From Liolophura sinensis (taxonomy: Eukaryota > Mollusca > Polyplacophora > Chitonida > Chitonidae): DNA of 64,000 bases. The notes under the pieces were generated by a model that did no database searches, was not told the DNA's origin, and saw only the letters and a list, made by a program, of their open reading frames with translations. Shown here piece by piece: positions 12,166-24,092 of this stretch. The stretch's first letter is position 1; each line of letters opens with the position of its first letter. The stretch covers positions 49,409,116 through 49,473,115 of the forward strand of contig NC_088301.1 in the NCBI RefSeq assembly GCF_032854445.1. Reading direction: 5' to 3'. The translations under genes were made by a program, and so were the position numbers.

Positions 12166-12699
12166 TGTATGTCAACACATTTGTGCTCACCATAAGGTAG
12201 TAGTCATCTCTCTAAGTTTCAATTCACAGTTGTTTAAAGGTTTGTTAATGTTCAGTTTACGATTGTTGTAGGGCCTGCATTGGCTGAGTCGTCCTTAGAC
12301 TGTCATCAACTAGGTGACAAGCTCATCATGTGGTCACTCTGATCTGCCTGGCTTTATGTGGGAAAGCCTGCTACTGTAATATTTCAAGGAGCATTGTTTG
12401 ATTTATCTGATTGATGTTTTATGCTGTACTCAAGAATATTTCACTTATACGACATCAAATAACATTGAGTTCAGTCAACTGGAAAAAGTATATTGCTACA
12501 AAGCAATAAAAACTACTACAATAACTGAAAAGTTATTCATTTAATCAAGGTGTATTCAGTTTCTGTTGAAAAATAAATGTTCAGGTGTAATTAATAAACG
12601 TATACTATCAATTACTTCCTTACAAGGCAAGTATCATTTTATTTGAAGAGTTTGAATCAGTGTACAGGAGACAACAAGAAAAATCAATTACCAAACTAA

Positions 12700-14019
12700 A
12701 GATGGATATATATTCATGGTAACAGCACTAATCGTCATGATGCTATCGGCATGTACAACAATGCAGAGGGTAATTTTACTAGAAAGTATTTGGAAGTTCT
12801 TCTTTCTCTCCATTGCATCAATCTGTACATTAGACAATTTCCTTCTGTTTTCAAAATCACAAGCACTTCATTATGTCTTTATAATAGTGAAGGCAGGAAT
12901 GGCCTACTCAGATGCAGGTTCATCTTTTTATCAGAAATCCACAATCAGCCAATACCAGATCACCATGAGTCAGAAAGTTTAGACAACCACAAGACTGGGT
13001 CAAGTTCTTGTCATATGCTCTTAAAATGAATGAAACACTGCCTGCTGGTGTAATAACAACCAAGTAGTTAATTGTGTTGGAGTGTTTATATGAGCTGTAT
13101 GTTGCTGATCTGGTGGTGAAATTAGAAGGGCATTCTATAAACAGATATACTTGTATCCAGGTAATTAGACACTGAATAGTCACATACTTCAAACCTGAGC
13201 CCAATGTCTTTTTTGGTGAATTGAGTCTAAGTTTTAGGTATACCAACAACACAATAGTGCCAGGTCATAATGTTGAAGAAGTTGGCAAAACATCCATCAC
13301 AAAATGAGGCATCCAGTCAAAACATGCATGAGACGGAAGCCCTGTGTAAAATTTTGTCTCGTCATCAGTCCTCAAATGCTGTGCCCGAAACATATCTGTC
13401 ATCTCCTTTTTTGCTGAACCATCCTCATAAATTCTTTCTCCACTTGTTTTTATTTTCAACATTCAGTTTATCTGAAGGTTTTCTAAGTATTTCTGTTAAT
13501 GGGCCTGAAAAATAATAGAAAAAAATCAGTTGGAATGATTTGCATAATTGATTGAAGGTTGTCAGGATTTCAGCTACATGATGACAACCATTGTGTTACT
13601 GTGGATCTGACACTTTCCCAAATAAAGCAAGGACGAACATACCATGTGAGCCATTGGTGAGATGCCAAAAGGAACACGACAAGCAACTCTAATTTGCTTT
13701 GAAAATCATTTTTAAAATGATGTGATTATGTGGTTGTATATTCTTGACTACTGAATAAATCAAAGTTCTTTAAATTTGTATTCAAACTTGAGGACATACC
13801 AATATTCTCTCTATCATCAGAAGATTGAGTTTCAAGAAGCTCTGTAATAACTTCATTGGCAATGATGTCATCAGGGTTAGCCTCGAAATCCTGTTTCCTC
13901 TTCCTTGCTTATTCTTCTTTATGTAGCATGTTCATATCTATCTAAAGTTTTCGCCAGCACGAAATACCCCAAATTTACTGAAGGTACACAATCAGGGCTG
14001 TTTGGGTCATCATTTTTGC
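12700..14019 (-). pseudogene. Broken DDE transposase gene of the transposon
   Basis: On the minus strand. Piece 1 (14019-13800) looks like an exon with acceptor TTTTCTCAG and donor GTATGT; it encodes RKRKQDFEANPDDII and ITELLETQSSDD and contains an internal stop and a frame change. Piece 2 (13504-13265) has an acceptor at its start and carries LRTDDETKFYTGLPSHACFD, the conserved block of DDE_Tnp_4-type transposases. Piece 3 (13252-12920) holds LLVYLKLRLN, FTTRSATYSSYKHSNTINYL and GDLVLADCGF, the core around the catalytic acids. At about 12870-12740 the C-terminal ERKKNFQIL region is still visible. Several frame changes separate the pieces. Confidence 0.75.
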
Positions 14020-14267
14020 CTGAGAAAAAATCAAAAGAACATTAAATTTGATGCATAATAAAACATGTATAACATGCAAAAATATAGCAGGGAATAAATA
14101 ATGCAAAATATAGCATGCTCAGAAGTATGTTGGAACTGAAAATAGACGAAAACATTTATACTTTTAGTCAGTTAATACTGTCACATGACATGGAGCTACG
14201 CACTCAACAAGAGTAAGTACCTGGTTACCAGTAAGAAACATATAATGTAATTTTAACATTTTGACAT

Positions 14268-14381
14268 TCATTGTAACACCGAGTCCATCGACACCTCTCG
14301 AACAAATCGCCGCACATCTGCGCACTCCAACTCCATGGGGCCGATATCAATGAAGTCTGTGCTGGCAGCACCCAAACTTAT
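14268..14381 (-). other. Candidate minus-strand coding exon in a CpG-rich stretch
   Basis: Read on the minus strand, an acceptor-like TTTTTAGTGCAG precedes an open stretch of 37 codons that ends at TGA (14268-14270). Its product includes DFIDIGPMELECADVRRFVR. Base composition is richer in CpG than the surroundings. I do not recognise the protein. It might be a terminal exon of an unseen gene, part of the transposon, or chance. Confidence 0.25.
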
Positions 14382-14599
14382 CTGCACTAAAAACACATGC
14401 TCTTTTTATGCCTTTTTGGTTTGAATAACGAAAATTGCAGTTGCTCTTGCAAACAGCAATGGACACATAACAGCTTTCTCGAGGATTTCAATGCAAAAAC
14501 TCACTTGCATTTTAACCCCAGAAGTACGTCACGTAACACTTCAAAGTGGGTGTCAAATGTGAGGCACTCGGAACCGCAGATGTTCTAGCAGTCAGTGTG

Positions 14600-15300
14600 A
14601 CAAGGTAGCCAGTAGTTAAATTGGTGTGGATAACAAATTAAGAGGATAGTATTAGAGATTCCACCTGGGAAATACATATAAACGCACAGAGGAAGTGAGT
14701 TGGACAGCCATTAATTGGGAGTTTGAAATCCGCGCCATGTTTTTTGAGAGTCGGTGATGGATTATAATATACCTTGAGTGCAAGAACTCGAGCACTGTCA
14801 GCCCCAGGTTGCCAGATTTCTCTTGTCAGCTGATTCGGTTGACTTGTTTCTTCGTGGCTCATTTTTCGGGACTGTGGAATTTGAGACCAGTTTGCTTATC
14901 TATATCCCGATCGCAGCATCCTACAACAACGCACTCCTTGTCCATGTCTCAGGAATGAAGTAGCCACGATAAAACAGGCGAATATATATAAATCATGCGT
15001 CTCCTGTTCATAGACGATACAAATGGCCGCCCTTTACGCAATGGCCGACTGTTGACGGTCTGACGTCAGCGATGTGTCAGGCATCATTTCACTAGGCCTA
15101 GTAGTATCTCCGATCATACGCGAAATTTGCCGAGTACAAATTCTGAGATAGTCATGATTAGGCTATCCACGTGGAGAGTGTCACAGCTCGCAAAAAGTTG
15201 ATGTGGGAGTTCAATAACACTACGTCCACTGTGTCTTTGATAGAAATTGCTCGTAACAGCTGTGTCAACACATGATCTGTACGAGTTTCGGCACCATCTA
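14600..15300. other. Spacer upstream of SLC35A; likely promoter region
   Basis: Less AT-rich and with more CpG than the rest of the window. Contains a CRE (15061-15068). The open frames on both strands at 14640-14960 match nothing I recognise. Confidence 0.4.
15061..15068. promoter_or_regulatory. CRE palindrome TGACGTCA
   Basis: Perfect CREB/ATF consensus about 240 bases upstream of the alternative first exon at 15311. Identified by motif only, but the position and CpG-rich setting suit a promoter element. Confidence 0.45.
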
Positions 15301-15310
15301 GACATCGGCT

Positions 15311-15422
15311 ATGTCAACTGTGGTGCTCATAGACGAGGGGAAAGGGGTGGCCCAAGCAGAGGTTGCAGACTTACAGGAAGCCAAATCAACGAATTCTGCT
15401 ACAGATATGCAGTCTCAGCCTT
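15311..15422 (+). other. Alternative first exon 1a of the SLC35A gene
   Basis: ATG at 15311 opens 37 codons (MSTVVLIDEGKGVAQAEVAD and onward) and runs into a strong donor GTAAGT at 15423, leaving phase 1. That is the phase of the other first exon (15979-16009) and of the acceptor at 17259. Splicing 1a to exon 2 adds a 37-residue hydrophilic cytosolic N-terminus and gives 358 residues. SLC35A2 proteins commonly carry such an N-terminal extension. Which first exon is used needs transcript data. Confidence 0.55.
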
Positions 15423-15978
15423 GTAAGTATTGCCTTTTTTTTTTTTTTTTATTTCTGCCGAGTACATCGATGTTTTAAAAACCCAGTCCAAATGTCTTTA
15501 AGCAAATATTTGTACTAAAATTTTTTTTTAAAATCGGGCTAAAAAATTGCAACTAGGAATAGATAGTACCAAAATCTGATTTTAGTTTTGGTCATGTTTC
15601 TTGTTACGTCAATTTTGTGAGACTTTCCGATGGCAACTTTAAGTAGCAACAACAACGTGATTTTGTTTTCTCTAAAAACCAAAATCGAAAAGGACGGAGT
15701 CGGACTTAAGTTCACTCTACACAAGACTGTTATGAACTCAACCATAGACCTGCCTTAACGTCTACTTCGGAAAAATCCTAAAAAGAAACGTTTGATAGTT
15801 CATACACGGTAAATACAGCCTTGATAATAAACAATAACTCCACATAATGACCCGCACATTATAAAAGTTCAGGTTTTCACAACCTCGAATACGTGTATGT
15901 TTCAAATTTTCTGTCGAGATCTCATGCAGTCGCGCTGGTCGCGGCCACACTAACCCGTTACTTTGAGCTTACGAAAAA

Positions 15979-18900
15979 ATGGCCGACTCGCCGGAAGATC
16001 ACCAACCAGGTAAATGTCGGAATGAAAAAAAAACGGAGTGGCACATATATTTGAAAAAACACACACACACACGAGGGAATATATTTAGCTTTCTGAATAA
16101 TAAGGAATTTAACACAAAGGTATCAGGGATTTTTGTCCCCATCGCGAGTATGATCGAAATTGGGGTGATCTGACAGGTCCAATGTTGTCGAATGCTGTCC
16201 TCCAGTGCTATTCAAATACATGTTTTAGTAATTGATTTAGTTGAGCCAGCTAGACTTTTTGTTGCGATATCGATCTTTGCCACGTATGCAAAGTACATCT
16301 TCTCGATACCTTCAGTGTCAGCTGTTGCTTTGGGACATGTAGCTCACTGAGTACGTACTAATCGTGGCCTCTTAGTGCGCTAATATTGAATTGTGTTAAC
16401 ACCTCTGTATACAACCCATATCCATCAAAATCTCAGGTGTACAAAATTTGCAACATCATTTGTCTTCAGCACATTTAAATTTATATACAAGAAGTCAATT
16501 TAAGTTGACATGGTTTTTGTTACTTTATCTCCATGATATATTTACATAGGGTGGCTCTGTGGATGAACAAGGCATAGCTATCTTTGACAGGAACAAATTA
16601 ACAGTGCAAGTCCCCCATGCTCAATCACATTGAGAATTCGTGCCTCAAGACTGTGTGACAGATGCTATACACACACAAGATAATTTGAACAATGTTTTTA
16701 TTGCATTACAATTGTAGATAGAATGTCTCAAAGTACTCTTTATTTGAAAATCATACCAATTGTTGGGGCTCAGTAAGTTTTGTCTAAGCAATACCTCTAA
16801 AACTACAAATAATTTGCTGATTTTCTTCTAATTAAGCTTACACACTCTATTAGGTCCCCTTCTGTCAGTGACTATATTTTGGTGGTGGACCTTCTTTCTG
16901 AAGTTGAAATTCATCTTAATCGGTTTGGCAAGTCTCGTTTACACAAAATCTTTAAGACTATGTGACCAATGTTGGTTGGAAGTTGTATAAAAACTCTCAG
17001 TGAGGTTTACCTGACCTGATTTGCTGGTTGAAGCGAGGTCATCTTGGACCTACTTTCTGATGTCAATGTTAATCTAAACTGGCTTGGTATGATTCAGGTG
17101 CATAATATCTTTAAAATTTTACCTTTTTTCCCTATCAAATTTGCTAGATACACTCTTTATCAGATTACCCTTCACTGATTACATATTGGGGGTTGAGGCT
17201 GATCGTTGATTTACTTTTCTGCGGGATTCTGATTCTTGATCCCTGCTCTTCGTTTCAGCTCTCTTCCTGAAGTACTTCAGCTTGGTTGCGCTAACCCTTC
17301 AGAACACTGTTCTTATCCTGGTGATGCGCTATGTTCGGACTCGACCTGGAGACATGTTCCTGGCTTCTGCAGCAGTCATTTGTCAAGAATTCTTGAAAAT
17401 GGTGACATCGCTGGCCCTTGTGCTTTACCAGGAAAAGAGCATTAAATCTTGGCTGAAGTATCTTTATGACAACACAATAGACCAGCCCATGGACTGTGTG
17501 AAAGTCTCTGTTCCCTCTGTTATATATGTACTCCAGAATAACTTACTCTATGTTGCTGTTTCTAACCTTGATGCTGCAACATATCAGGTAAGTATATAAC
17601 TTGAATCTCTCTAAACTGTGCTTATGTTGTTGTCTGGTCCAGTAATTTCTAGACATTAAGTATAACTCTCCTGGGAGAATATTCATGAGTGTTTATTGTC
17701 AAGAGAAATGTTTAGAGTGAACAAAAAGTCCGCCACTATATATACATAGAAAAAAGGACATAAAACACAGTTATCACAGAAAAATATGTAAAAAATTCTA
17801 TCAAGTTTTGAAAGCAGGGAAGATCAAACTCAGTATTGGAGATATGGCACTGACTGACAATTCACTCCGAGTAGACACCCTTGTGAACTTGGCCAATCAC
17901 TAGCAGTGAAAGCTTCATGTGGCAATTCGATATCACGTCAAAAAACCTATTGGCTCTCAATTGTCAGTGTGGTTTCTTATAGCTGATAGACAGATATTGA
18001 TGCAACAAATTGGATTTTTCGGTTAGTTTAAGTGTTAAACTGGTGCATTTTGGAACACAATTTATGAGCATCAGTCCTTTGAACACAGTATAGAGCTGAT
18101 ACTCTTTGGTTAGGTACCAGGCATATTAGTTTGTATTTTCTCAGTCACATTTTTTAATACCAGTGGTATCCAAGAGCTCCAAGGTTTTGTGACATGGCAA
18201 AATGGCATCAACATCATTCTGGTTTCTGTTATATTAGTAAAATATTCTTGAGTACACCAATACACCAATGAAATCAATAAAGAAAGAAATCTTGTGATTC
18301 AGTAAAAGAAATCTATATACACAATGACATGTTACTGTAGTTTCTTAAAACATTATCACAATTGTTTTCAAAAGTATGAATATGGACTTGCCCATTGAAA
18401 CATGTTTTACATACATGTACTTTCACATTAAAGGAATCCTTTTATTGTAGAAAAATGTGCTTCACTCTCTTTTGCAGGTCACTTATCAACTGAAGATTTT
18501 AACCACTGCCATCTTTTCTGTGATCATGCTGAAGAAAGTGTTAAGTATTCCCCAGTGGGCAGCCCTTGGTGTATTGTTTGTTGGAGTTTCCGTAGTCCAA
18601 CTGCAGCCATCCAGTAAAGTGGAAGAAAATGTGGCTGTTGAGCAGAGACCCTTCATTGGACTTTTTGCTGTGATCGTTTCCTGTTTCCTGTCAGGATTTG
18701 CAGGAGTTTATTTTGAAAAGATTCTGAAAGGTACTCGCCAGTCTATCTGGCTGAGGAATTTTCAACTGGGATTTTTAGGGATCATCATTGGAGTTATCAC
18801 TATGCTTTTCAAAGACTCTACTCAGTTCCAGGAAAAAGGTTTCTTTCATGGCTTTGATTTTCTTGTGTGGGTTGTCATTGGATTGCAGTCATTTGGTGGG

Positions 18901-19113
18901 TTAATGGTTGCCATGGTGGTGAAGTATGCAGACAACATTTTGAAAGGATTTGCTACTTCTGCTGCTATTGTGTTGTCCAGTGTTGCATCTATCTTTATAT
19001 TTAATTTTGTGCTGTCCCCACAATTTACTATTGGGGCTGGCCTAGTAATGCTAGCACTCTATGTATATGGCACATATGCTCCACAGCCTCTCCCGGAGAA
19101 GCCTATTCATTAA
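15979..19113 (+). CDS. SLC35A2/A3-type Golgi UDP-sugar transporter
   Basis: Exons 15979-16009, 17259-17587 and 18478-19113 (phases 1 and 0) encode 331 residues; with first exon 1a the product is 358. Human SLC35A3 has about 326. The start at 15979 has a good context (AAAAAATGG). Family signatures: LQNNLLYVAVSNLDAATYQ at the exon 2/3 junction, then TYQLKILTTAIFSVIML, SGFAGVYFEKILKG, and VVKYADNILKGFATS near the C-terminus, all in a roughly ten-helix fold. These proteins exchange UDP-sugars for UMP across the Golgi membrane to feed glycosylation. The NLDAATYQ block is closer to SLC35A3 (UDP-GlcNAc), whereas the last helices (SVASI, GAGLVMLALYVY) recall SLC35A2 (UDP-Gal). Substrate is therefore left open. 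Intact, no odd features. Confidence 0.92.
16010..17258 (+). other. SLC35A intron 1
   Basis: The first half is plain AT-rich DNA. The last 400 bases (about 16835-17225) are a diverged tandem repeat, annotated separately. Confidence 0.7.
16835..17225 (+). repeat. Diverged tandem repeat, period about 157 bp
   Basis: GGACCTTCTTTCTGAAGTTG (about 16889) recurs as GGACCTACTTTCTGATGTCA (about 17046), and the flanking TACACACTCTATTAGG / TACACTCTTTATCAGA words repeat as well. Two full copies and a partial third, ending just before SLC35A exon 2. Confidence 0.6.
17588..18477 (+). other. SLC35A intron 2
   Basis: AT-rich intron with donor GTAAGT and acceptor TTTTGCAG. A short SINE-tail fragment (AAAATATTCTTGAGTACACC) lies near 18238. 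Nothing else is seen. Confidence 0.65.
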
Positions 19114-19978
19114 TATTTAAATTCAGCATCTCCAGTTGCCAGTTTAATATCCCGTTGTATATTCATCCGCACATGAGCAACCTGAGATCCATGTTCTCTG
19201 TCCTTACTTTCAAAACTCGCATCACATGATGTAGTGAATTATTTTCTCCATAACAGCCATATTGTTTGCATTCACATGATCTGTCGTCACGGATAGGGGC
19301 CAGATCCAAACATTAATTTTCTGACAGACTCTTGTCTGCAGTCTCCTACTACCAGACACTCTGAATTGAGACACAGTAGGGTTTTGTCTGAATTTAAGCA
19401 GATCTTTAGATGCCAATTTCCAGGTGACTGAAGTTACCCATGCTGTAGATTACAAAGTGGTGCAAATTTTTGTCATGCCATTTCATATTAGTACAACAAG
19501 GTTGCCACAGTTGTTAGTGTCATTTTGTTTAAAACTTTTTGGAGCAACTTCAGAAAAAGGCGTGTATTTTCTTCTCCCTGAACATCTTCATGTGCACATA
19601 TGTACTAATTAGACCTACTGACCTATTGAAATCATCCAGATTGTTATTATTTTTCTTCCGTTTTCATGAAAGCTTTTTGAAAACTTTAAGAGCTGTAAAG
19701 GGAATAGTTTTCATTGGATGTTGTTGAAATTTGGTTATTTTAGGAACAAGTTTAAAAGGCAAATTTTGGTTGTTATTGGTTAACTTTGGTGACATGACAT
19801 GGCCATCTTGAATTTTGATCAAAACTTTTAAAAGTCTTTTACTCAGGAAACAACAAATGGATTCTTTTGACTTGTAGAGTGATCCCAGTTAGAGTTTGAA
19901 AAACTTTAAAAGCTTTGGAAGCTAGCCATTAGTAGCGTCATAAAAAGTTTGTAATTTTGTTAATGTTGATCATGTATT

Positions 19979-20228
19979 CTGGTGTATTTGGCAATGCTGA
20001 TACCGAATCTGCTTGCGGATTTTGCCTATCTTTGTATCTTTTTGAGATATGGTCAAAGAACTTTTTCGGTTATGTAATTTCAATGACCTGTAACTCAAGA
20101 ATGATGGTAACTAGAAATGTGAAACTTGCACCAAAGTGGAGCTCATGACATGTTGTTTCTGCGGGGCGTCGACGGATTTGAGATACGATGAATAGTTTTC
20201 TCACTAGAAATGTCTAAATAACACCACC
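19979..20228 (+). repeat. Dispersed repeat of unknown family, copy 1 of 2
   Basis: Shares TCTGGTGTATTT, TTTCAATGACCTGTAACTC, AACTAGAAATGTG and ATAGTTTTCTCACTAGAA in the same order with 21069-21314. No coding capacity. Confidence 0.7.
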
Positions 20229-21068
20229 CTTCTCCAGAAATAGAAATGTAAGCCTCTGCATTTAACATAGACTTTAGAGGTAACTCTGTATTACTATACA
20301 TGTGCTGCAGGTAACTTGCCACTTAGGTCAGCCACCTGTCACTCAAATCGAGAAATGAACAACTCTCCCTCCTCTCCAAAGCCATCAAAGCTAGCAAGTA
20401 AACCAGCCCTGTTCACAATGCATCATGGGCAATTCTCAACAATCCAGAGGGCATTCCCCCATACCCCCGTGCTATCACCAATATAAGTCCAAAGCCATGA
20501 ACAAATATACCGACAATTTCTATCCACACATGTACCTAGAGTCATGACAAGCCCAAAAATTGTAACTCTTATCAGGCCAAATTCATCTGTCCATCTGTTG
20601 GACTGGGGATCTTTTTTAAACAAAACAACACACAACACCCTTTATCCCTTCTTAATGTTTAGACAAAATTTCATATCTTTATAGTCTCTTAACATTTGCT
20701 GTCATCTACATCTACTCTGTCCTCACCTGCTGTCAAAACTGACCTGAGCCCAGGGAAACCAGAGGGGACACTAGAGTGGGGTGATTGCACACCAGGTGTC
20801 TAGCAACCTGAAATGTACGTAATTAATCAGGTGAGGTGATCGCCAAGGCCTAATACGAGCAAGACGCAGTGGTGGTCTTCAGCCTTTTACGCATTGTATA
20901 CGATATCTGGTAGTGTGGGGTTCAAAGCCACTTGATTATTTTTTAATTTTTGTCATTCTTTTTCTCCATGTTGCCTATTTTGGTAAATACTGTTGCAGTT
21001 TGTACATGCATGTTATTCATTGTTGCATGTGTTAGCATCTGCTCGTAAAAAACTCCAGAAAAAATATT

Positions 21069-21314
21069 CTGGTGTATTTCGAGCCGCTGATTAGGAAGCT
21101 GCTTTTATTGTTTGCATATCTTCTAACTTTTTGAAATATATAGTCAAAAAACTAAACTTAGTTACGTAATTTCAATGACCTGTAACTCGAGAACTATGGG
21201 AACTAGAAATGTGCAACCAAATTGTAGCCCAAGACATGCTCTTCCAGGAATATGTCAACAGATTTGAGCTACGATCAATAGTTTTCTCACTAGAAGCGTT
21301 TAAATGACAACACC
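21069..21314 (+). repeat. Dispersed repeat of unknown family, copy 2 of 2
   Basis: Direct-orientation partner of 19979-20228, about 1.09 kb downstream and clearly diverged. The intervening DNA is not repeated, so this is either a dispersed element inserted twice or an old segmental copy. Confidence 0.7.
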
Positions 21315-22984
21315 ATTTTTTGTTTTGAAAAAGATGGTAATCCTATTGCTTTCACATGGAGTTAGATGGGAACTGGACTGGGTTTATAGTATTTCACCTG
21401 ATGCTTTCTGCTCCACTGTCCGTGATCTCCCGAAACGGTTGTACGATGACATACAGCTATGTTGTCCTGTATTTGATGGCTTAGAATTATAACTACAACA
21501 GCAAACGACGTTGACCTGAAAAAGTTGGCTTAGCGCACACCTTATATTCTTTACTGTACGCCAACCAGGCCAGGGTGATTGACAGATATTGACTTGTGCC
21601 GTGGTCCAGGTCGTGGATTGATGAACTTAGGTGGAAGCATGCATTTGCTGTTATACTGGCCGTGTATTATTGGGTTGGGAAAACGTCTTCGATCCGATCC
21701 GAGTTCCTGGCCTAGGATCTACTGTTTGCAGATCCATTGTAGTTATTATTATTATTATTATTTTAACATGGCAAATTTATTGCATAAAAGGTGATCAAAA
21801 TATTTGTATTTTTTTTTTTTTATGTTTCTGTTCTGAGGGTGAAATATCTGATCTTATATTTATATCGTCATCATCATCATAAAATTTAGAATTTTGTTAT
21901 TTCATGTGGCATAACATAGCATAGTAGATGTAGACATCATGAATTAGTATAAAGTTTATGTAATTTATGTATCACTTTATGTAGATATGTATGTAAAATT
22001 AGATTATGACAAGGTGTGATATAAATCTACTAAGGGTTTTTTTTATGTAATTACTAATTTTTTTGCTGAACCAAAGAAAAAGTCAGATTTACATGTATGT
22101 AATTATGGGTTTTTTCATGGTCCACGAACATGAACTGAACGTGTGTATGTATTGCATAGATAAATTAATTCTGAATGCTTTGATTTGTAAATTGTAAAGG
22201 TAAATGTGTGTTGCAGTCTGTGATTATGTCATTGAGGACAATGTAAATGAAGTTGGCAAATATTTGAGTGCCTTAATTATGATACGCCATGTTAGCTGTT
22301 TATCCCAAAAATGTATTTTACATCACAAGATGCACACTGTTGTGAACCATTGGGCTGAATAGTTTTTTGGTCTTGAGAGCCTAAAATATTGAAAGATTTT
22401 CATGCTCCATGTATTCACCATTTTTCTCAGCAATTCAGTGTATAAGTGTCGATGGGTCGCAAATATGAATAGGTTACTCGTTAATATAAAACAGAACAGA
22501 AATATTACAACTGGGTATTAAAGAATGCAAGATTTATTTTGTGTTTTTATGTGCGAACCGATTGAAAAACAAAAAACCTCCAAATATGGAATATAAATGT
22601 GAAAATCAGCCTTAGTATTTTTCCAATCTCCATTTATTTTATCACTTTCCTGTTTTTCTAGGCTTTTCTGAAAGAAGAGTTTCATGCTACCCATAAAACA
22701 ACAATTAAAATTGATATTGTCTAATGGCACTAACCATGGTAAAATTCTGCTTCCTAATTTTTAATTACGGTAATAAACGTAAAAAAAAGAAGCATACACT
22801 GTGTGTGTCAAGGTTATAGTCAATATACAAATGTTTGTAAGTATTTAAATAAGTGTTAAAGATGTTTAAACATGATTTATGTAGTGCAAAATGGAGAAAA
22901 AATAAGACTAATTATTTAATGTTGTGTGAATAGAGTTATCGAGCAACTAGGTGGACAATAATTTGATTAAGAGGTTCCATGATT

Positions 22985-23370
22985 AAGTGCATCTTTTCCC
23001 CAGCAATAAGGTACCACAACAAGATTAGGGAGGACATTTTGCCCTGATCTGGCACCACTACAAGATTAGGGAGGACATTTTGCCATGATCAGGCACAATT
23101 ACATGGTTAGGTGCAGCATTTTGCCATGATCAGGCACAATTACATGATTAGGTGCAGCATTTTGCCATGATCAGGCACAATTATATGATTAGGTGCAGCA
23201 TTTTGCCATGATCAGGCAGCATTGCATGGTTAGGTGCAGCATTTTGCCATGATCAGCACAATTACATGATTAGGTGCAGCATTTTGCCATGATCAGGCAG
23301 CATTACATGGTTAGGTGCAGCATTTTGCCATGACCAGGTGGCATTACATGACTAGGTGCAGCATTAGACA
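22985..23370 (+). repeat. 41-bp minisatellite, about 9 units
   Basis: Unit contains ATGATTAGGTGCAGCATTTT followed by GCCATGATCAGGCACAATTAC. Successive units start exactly 41 bases apart (for example TGCCATGATC at 23081 and 23122). The outer units are the most diverged and the central ones nearly identical, as expected of unequal exchange. Confidence 0.9.
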
Positions 23371-23849
23371 ATTATATGCAGTGTGCGATTTAGACAGTGC
23401 ACAGGGTTTTCTGCAGCCTTACATCAGAGGGCTTGTCAGATTTTGTTTATTCTATATCTAGATTCCTTGCTGGTTTCAACAACTAATGAAACACAGTACT
23501 GGAAACAGAGCACTGTGTTAAGGCAAATTTGGAATGGAGGCTGAATCTTCTGGACATATAAGAAATGCAGTGTACAGGAGATCGATATAGACTGCACAAT
23601 GTAATAAGTGATGAATCATGCCATTTTGAAGGGAACTGTTTCTTGTAAAGTTATGTATTTTTCAAGTGACACATTTTGCTTGAATCTGATTGATTCATAC
23701 ATCCTATAGGGTCACTTCATAGTTTTTGAGAAAGTTTGATTAATTTATGAGTCAGACAGACTCAGACTTTAAGGACTTGATGTGCTTCCAACAGTGCATT
23801 AGTACATACCAAACTTTAGGTGCAGAAGAGTAGTTTTAATGGACAGACA

Positions 23850-24092
23850 GGAGCCTCTGTGGCTCAGTTGGTTAGCGAGCTAGAGTAGCGTAATGACCCA
23901 GGAGCACCAATGTGGTCGTTGTGAGTTGGTCCAGCTCATGCTGGTTTCCTCTCCAGCCGTATGTGGGAAGGTCTGCCAGTAACCTGCGGGTGGTTGTGGG
24001 TTTATCCCACCATAATGCTGGCCCCCGTCATATAACTAAAATGTTCTTGAGTAAGGCGTAAAACACCAGTCAAATAAATAACAAACAAATAA
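23850..24092 (+). repeat. SINE, main family, near full length
   Basis: Complete order of parts: tRNA-like head (GCCTCTGTGGCTCAGTTGGT, with AGTTGGTCCAGCTC as box B region), body (CCGTATGTGGGAAGGTCTGC, CACCATAATGCTGG), and tail (GTTCTTGAGTAAGGCGTAAA, CAAATAAATAAC). Good reference copy for the family. Confidence 0.9.

Larger units (their letters stand above)
10700..14050. mobile_element. Decayed two-gene DNA transposon, ISL2EU-like
   Basis: Two converging gene remnants: a plus-strand YqaJ-type nuclease (about 10735-12165) and a minus-strand DDE transposase (about 14019-12700). In eukaryotes this pairing, with the LRTDD/FYTGLPS transposase type, is known to me from ISL2EU-type elements. Both genes are broken many times, so the copy is old and immobile. 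A SINE tail fragment (about 12405-12455) lies between the two genes. I could not place the terminal inverted repeats, so the ends given are those of recognisable coding sequence. Confidence 0.65.
19114..22800 (+). other. Probable SLC35A 3' UTR and flank
   Basis: Non-coding, AT-rich. Contains a 245-bp repeat pair (19979-20228 and 21069-21314). An AATAAA lies at 22772-22777 and another at 26336-26341. Where the transcript ends cannot be told from sequence. Confidence 0.35.
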
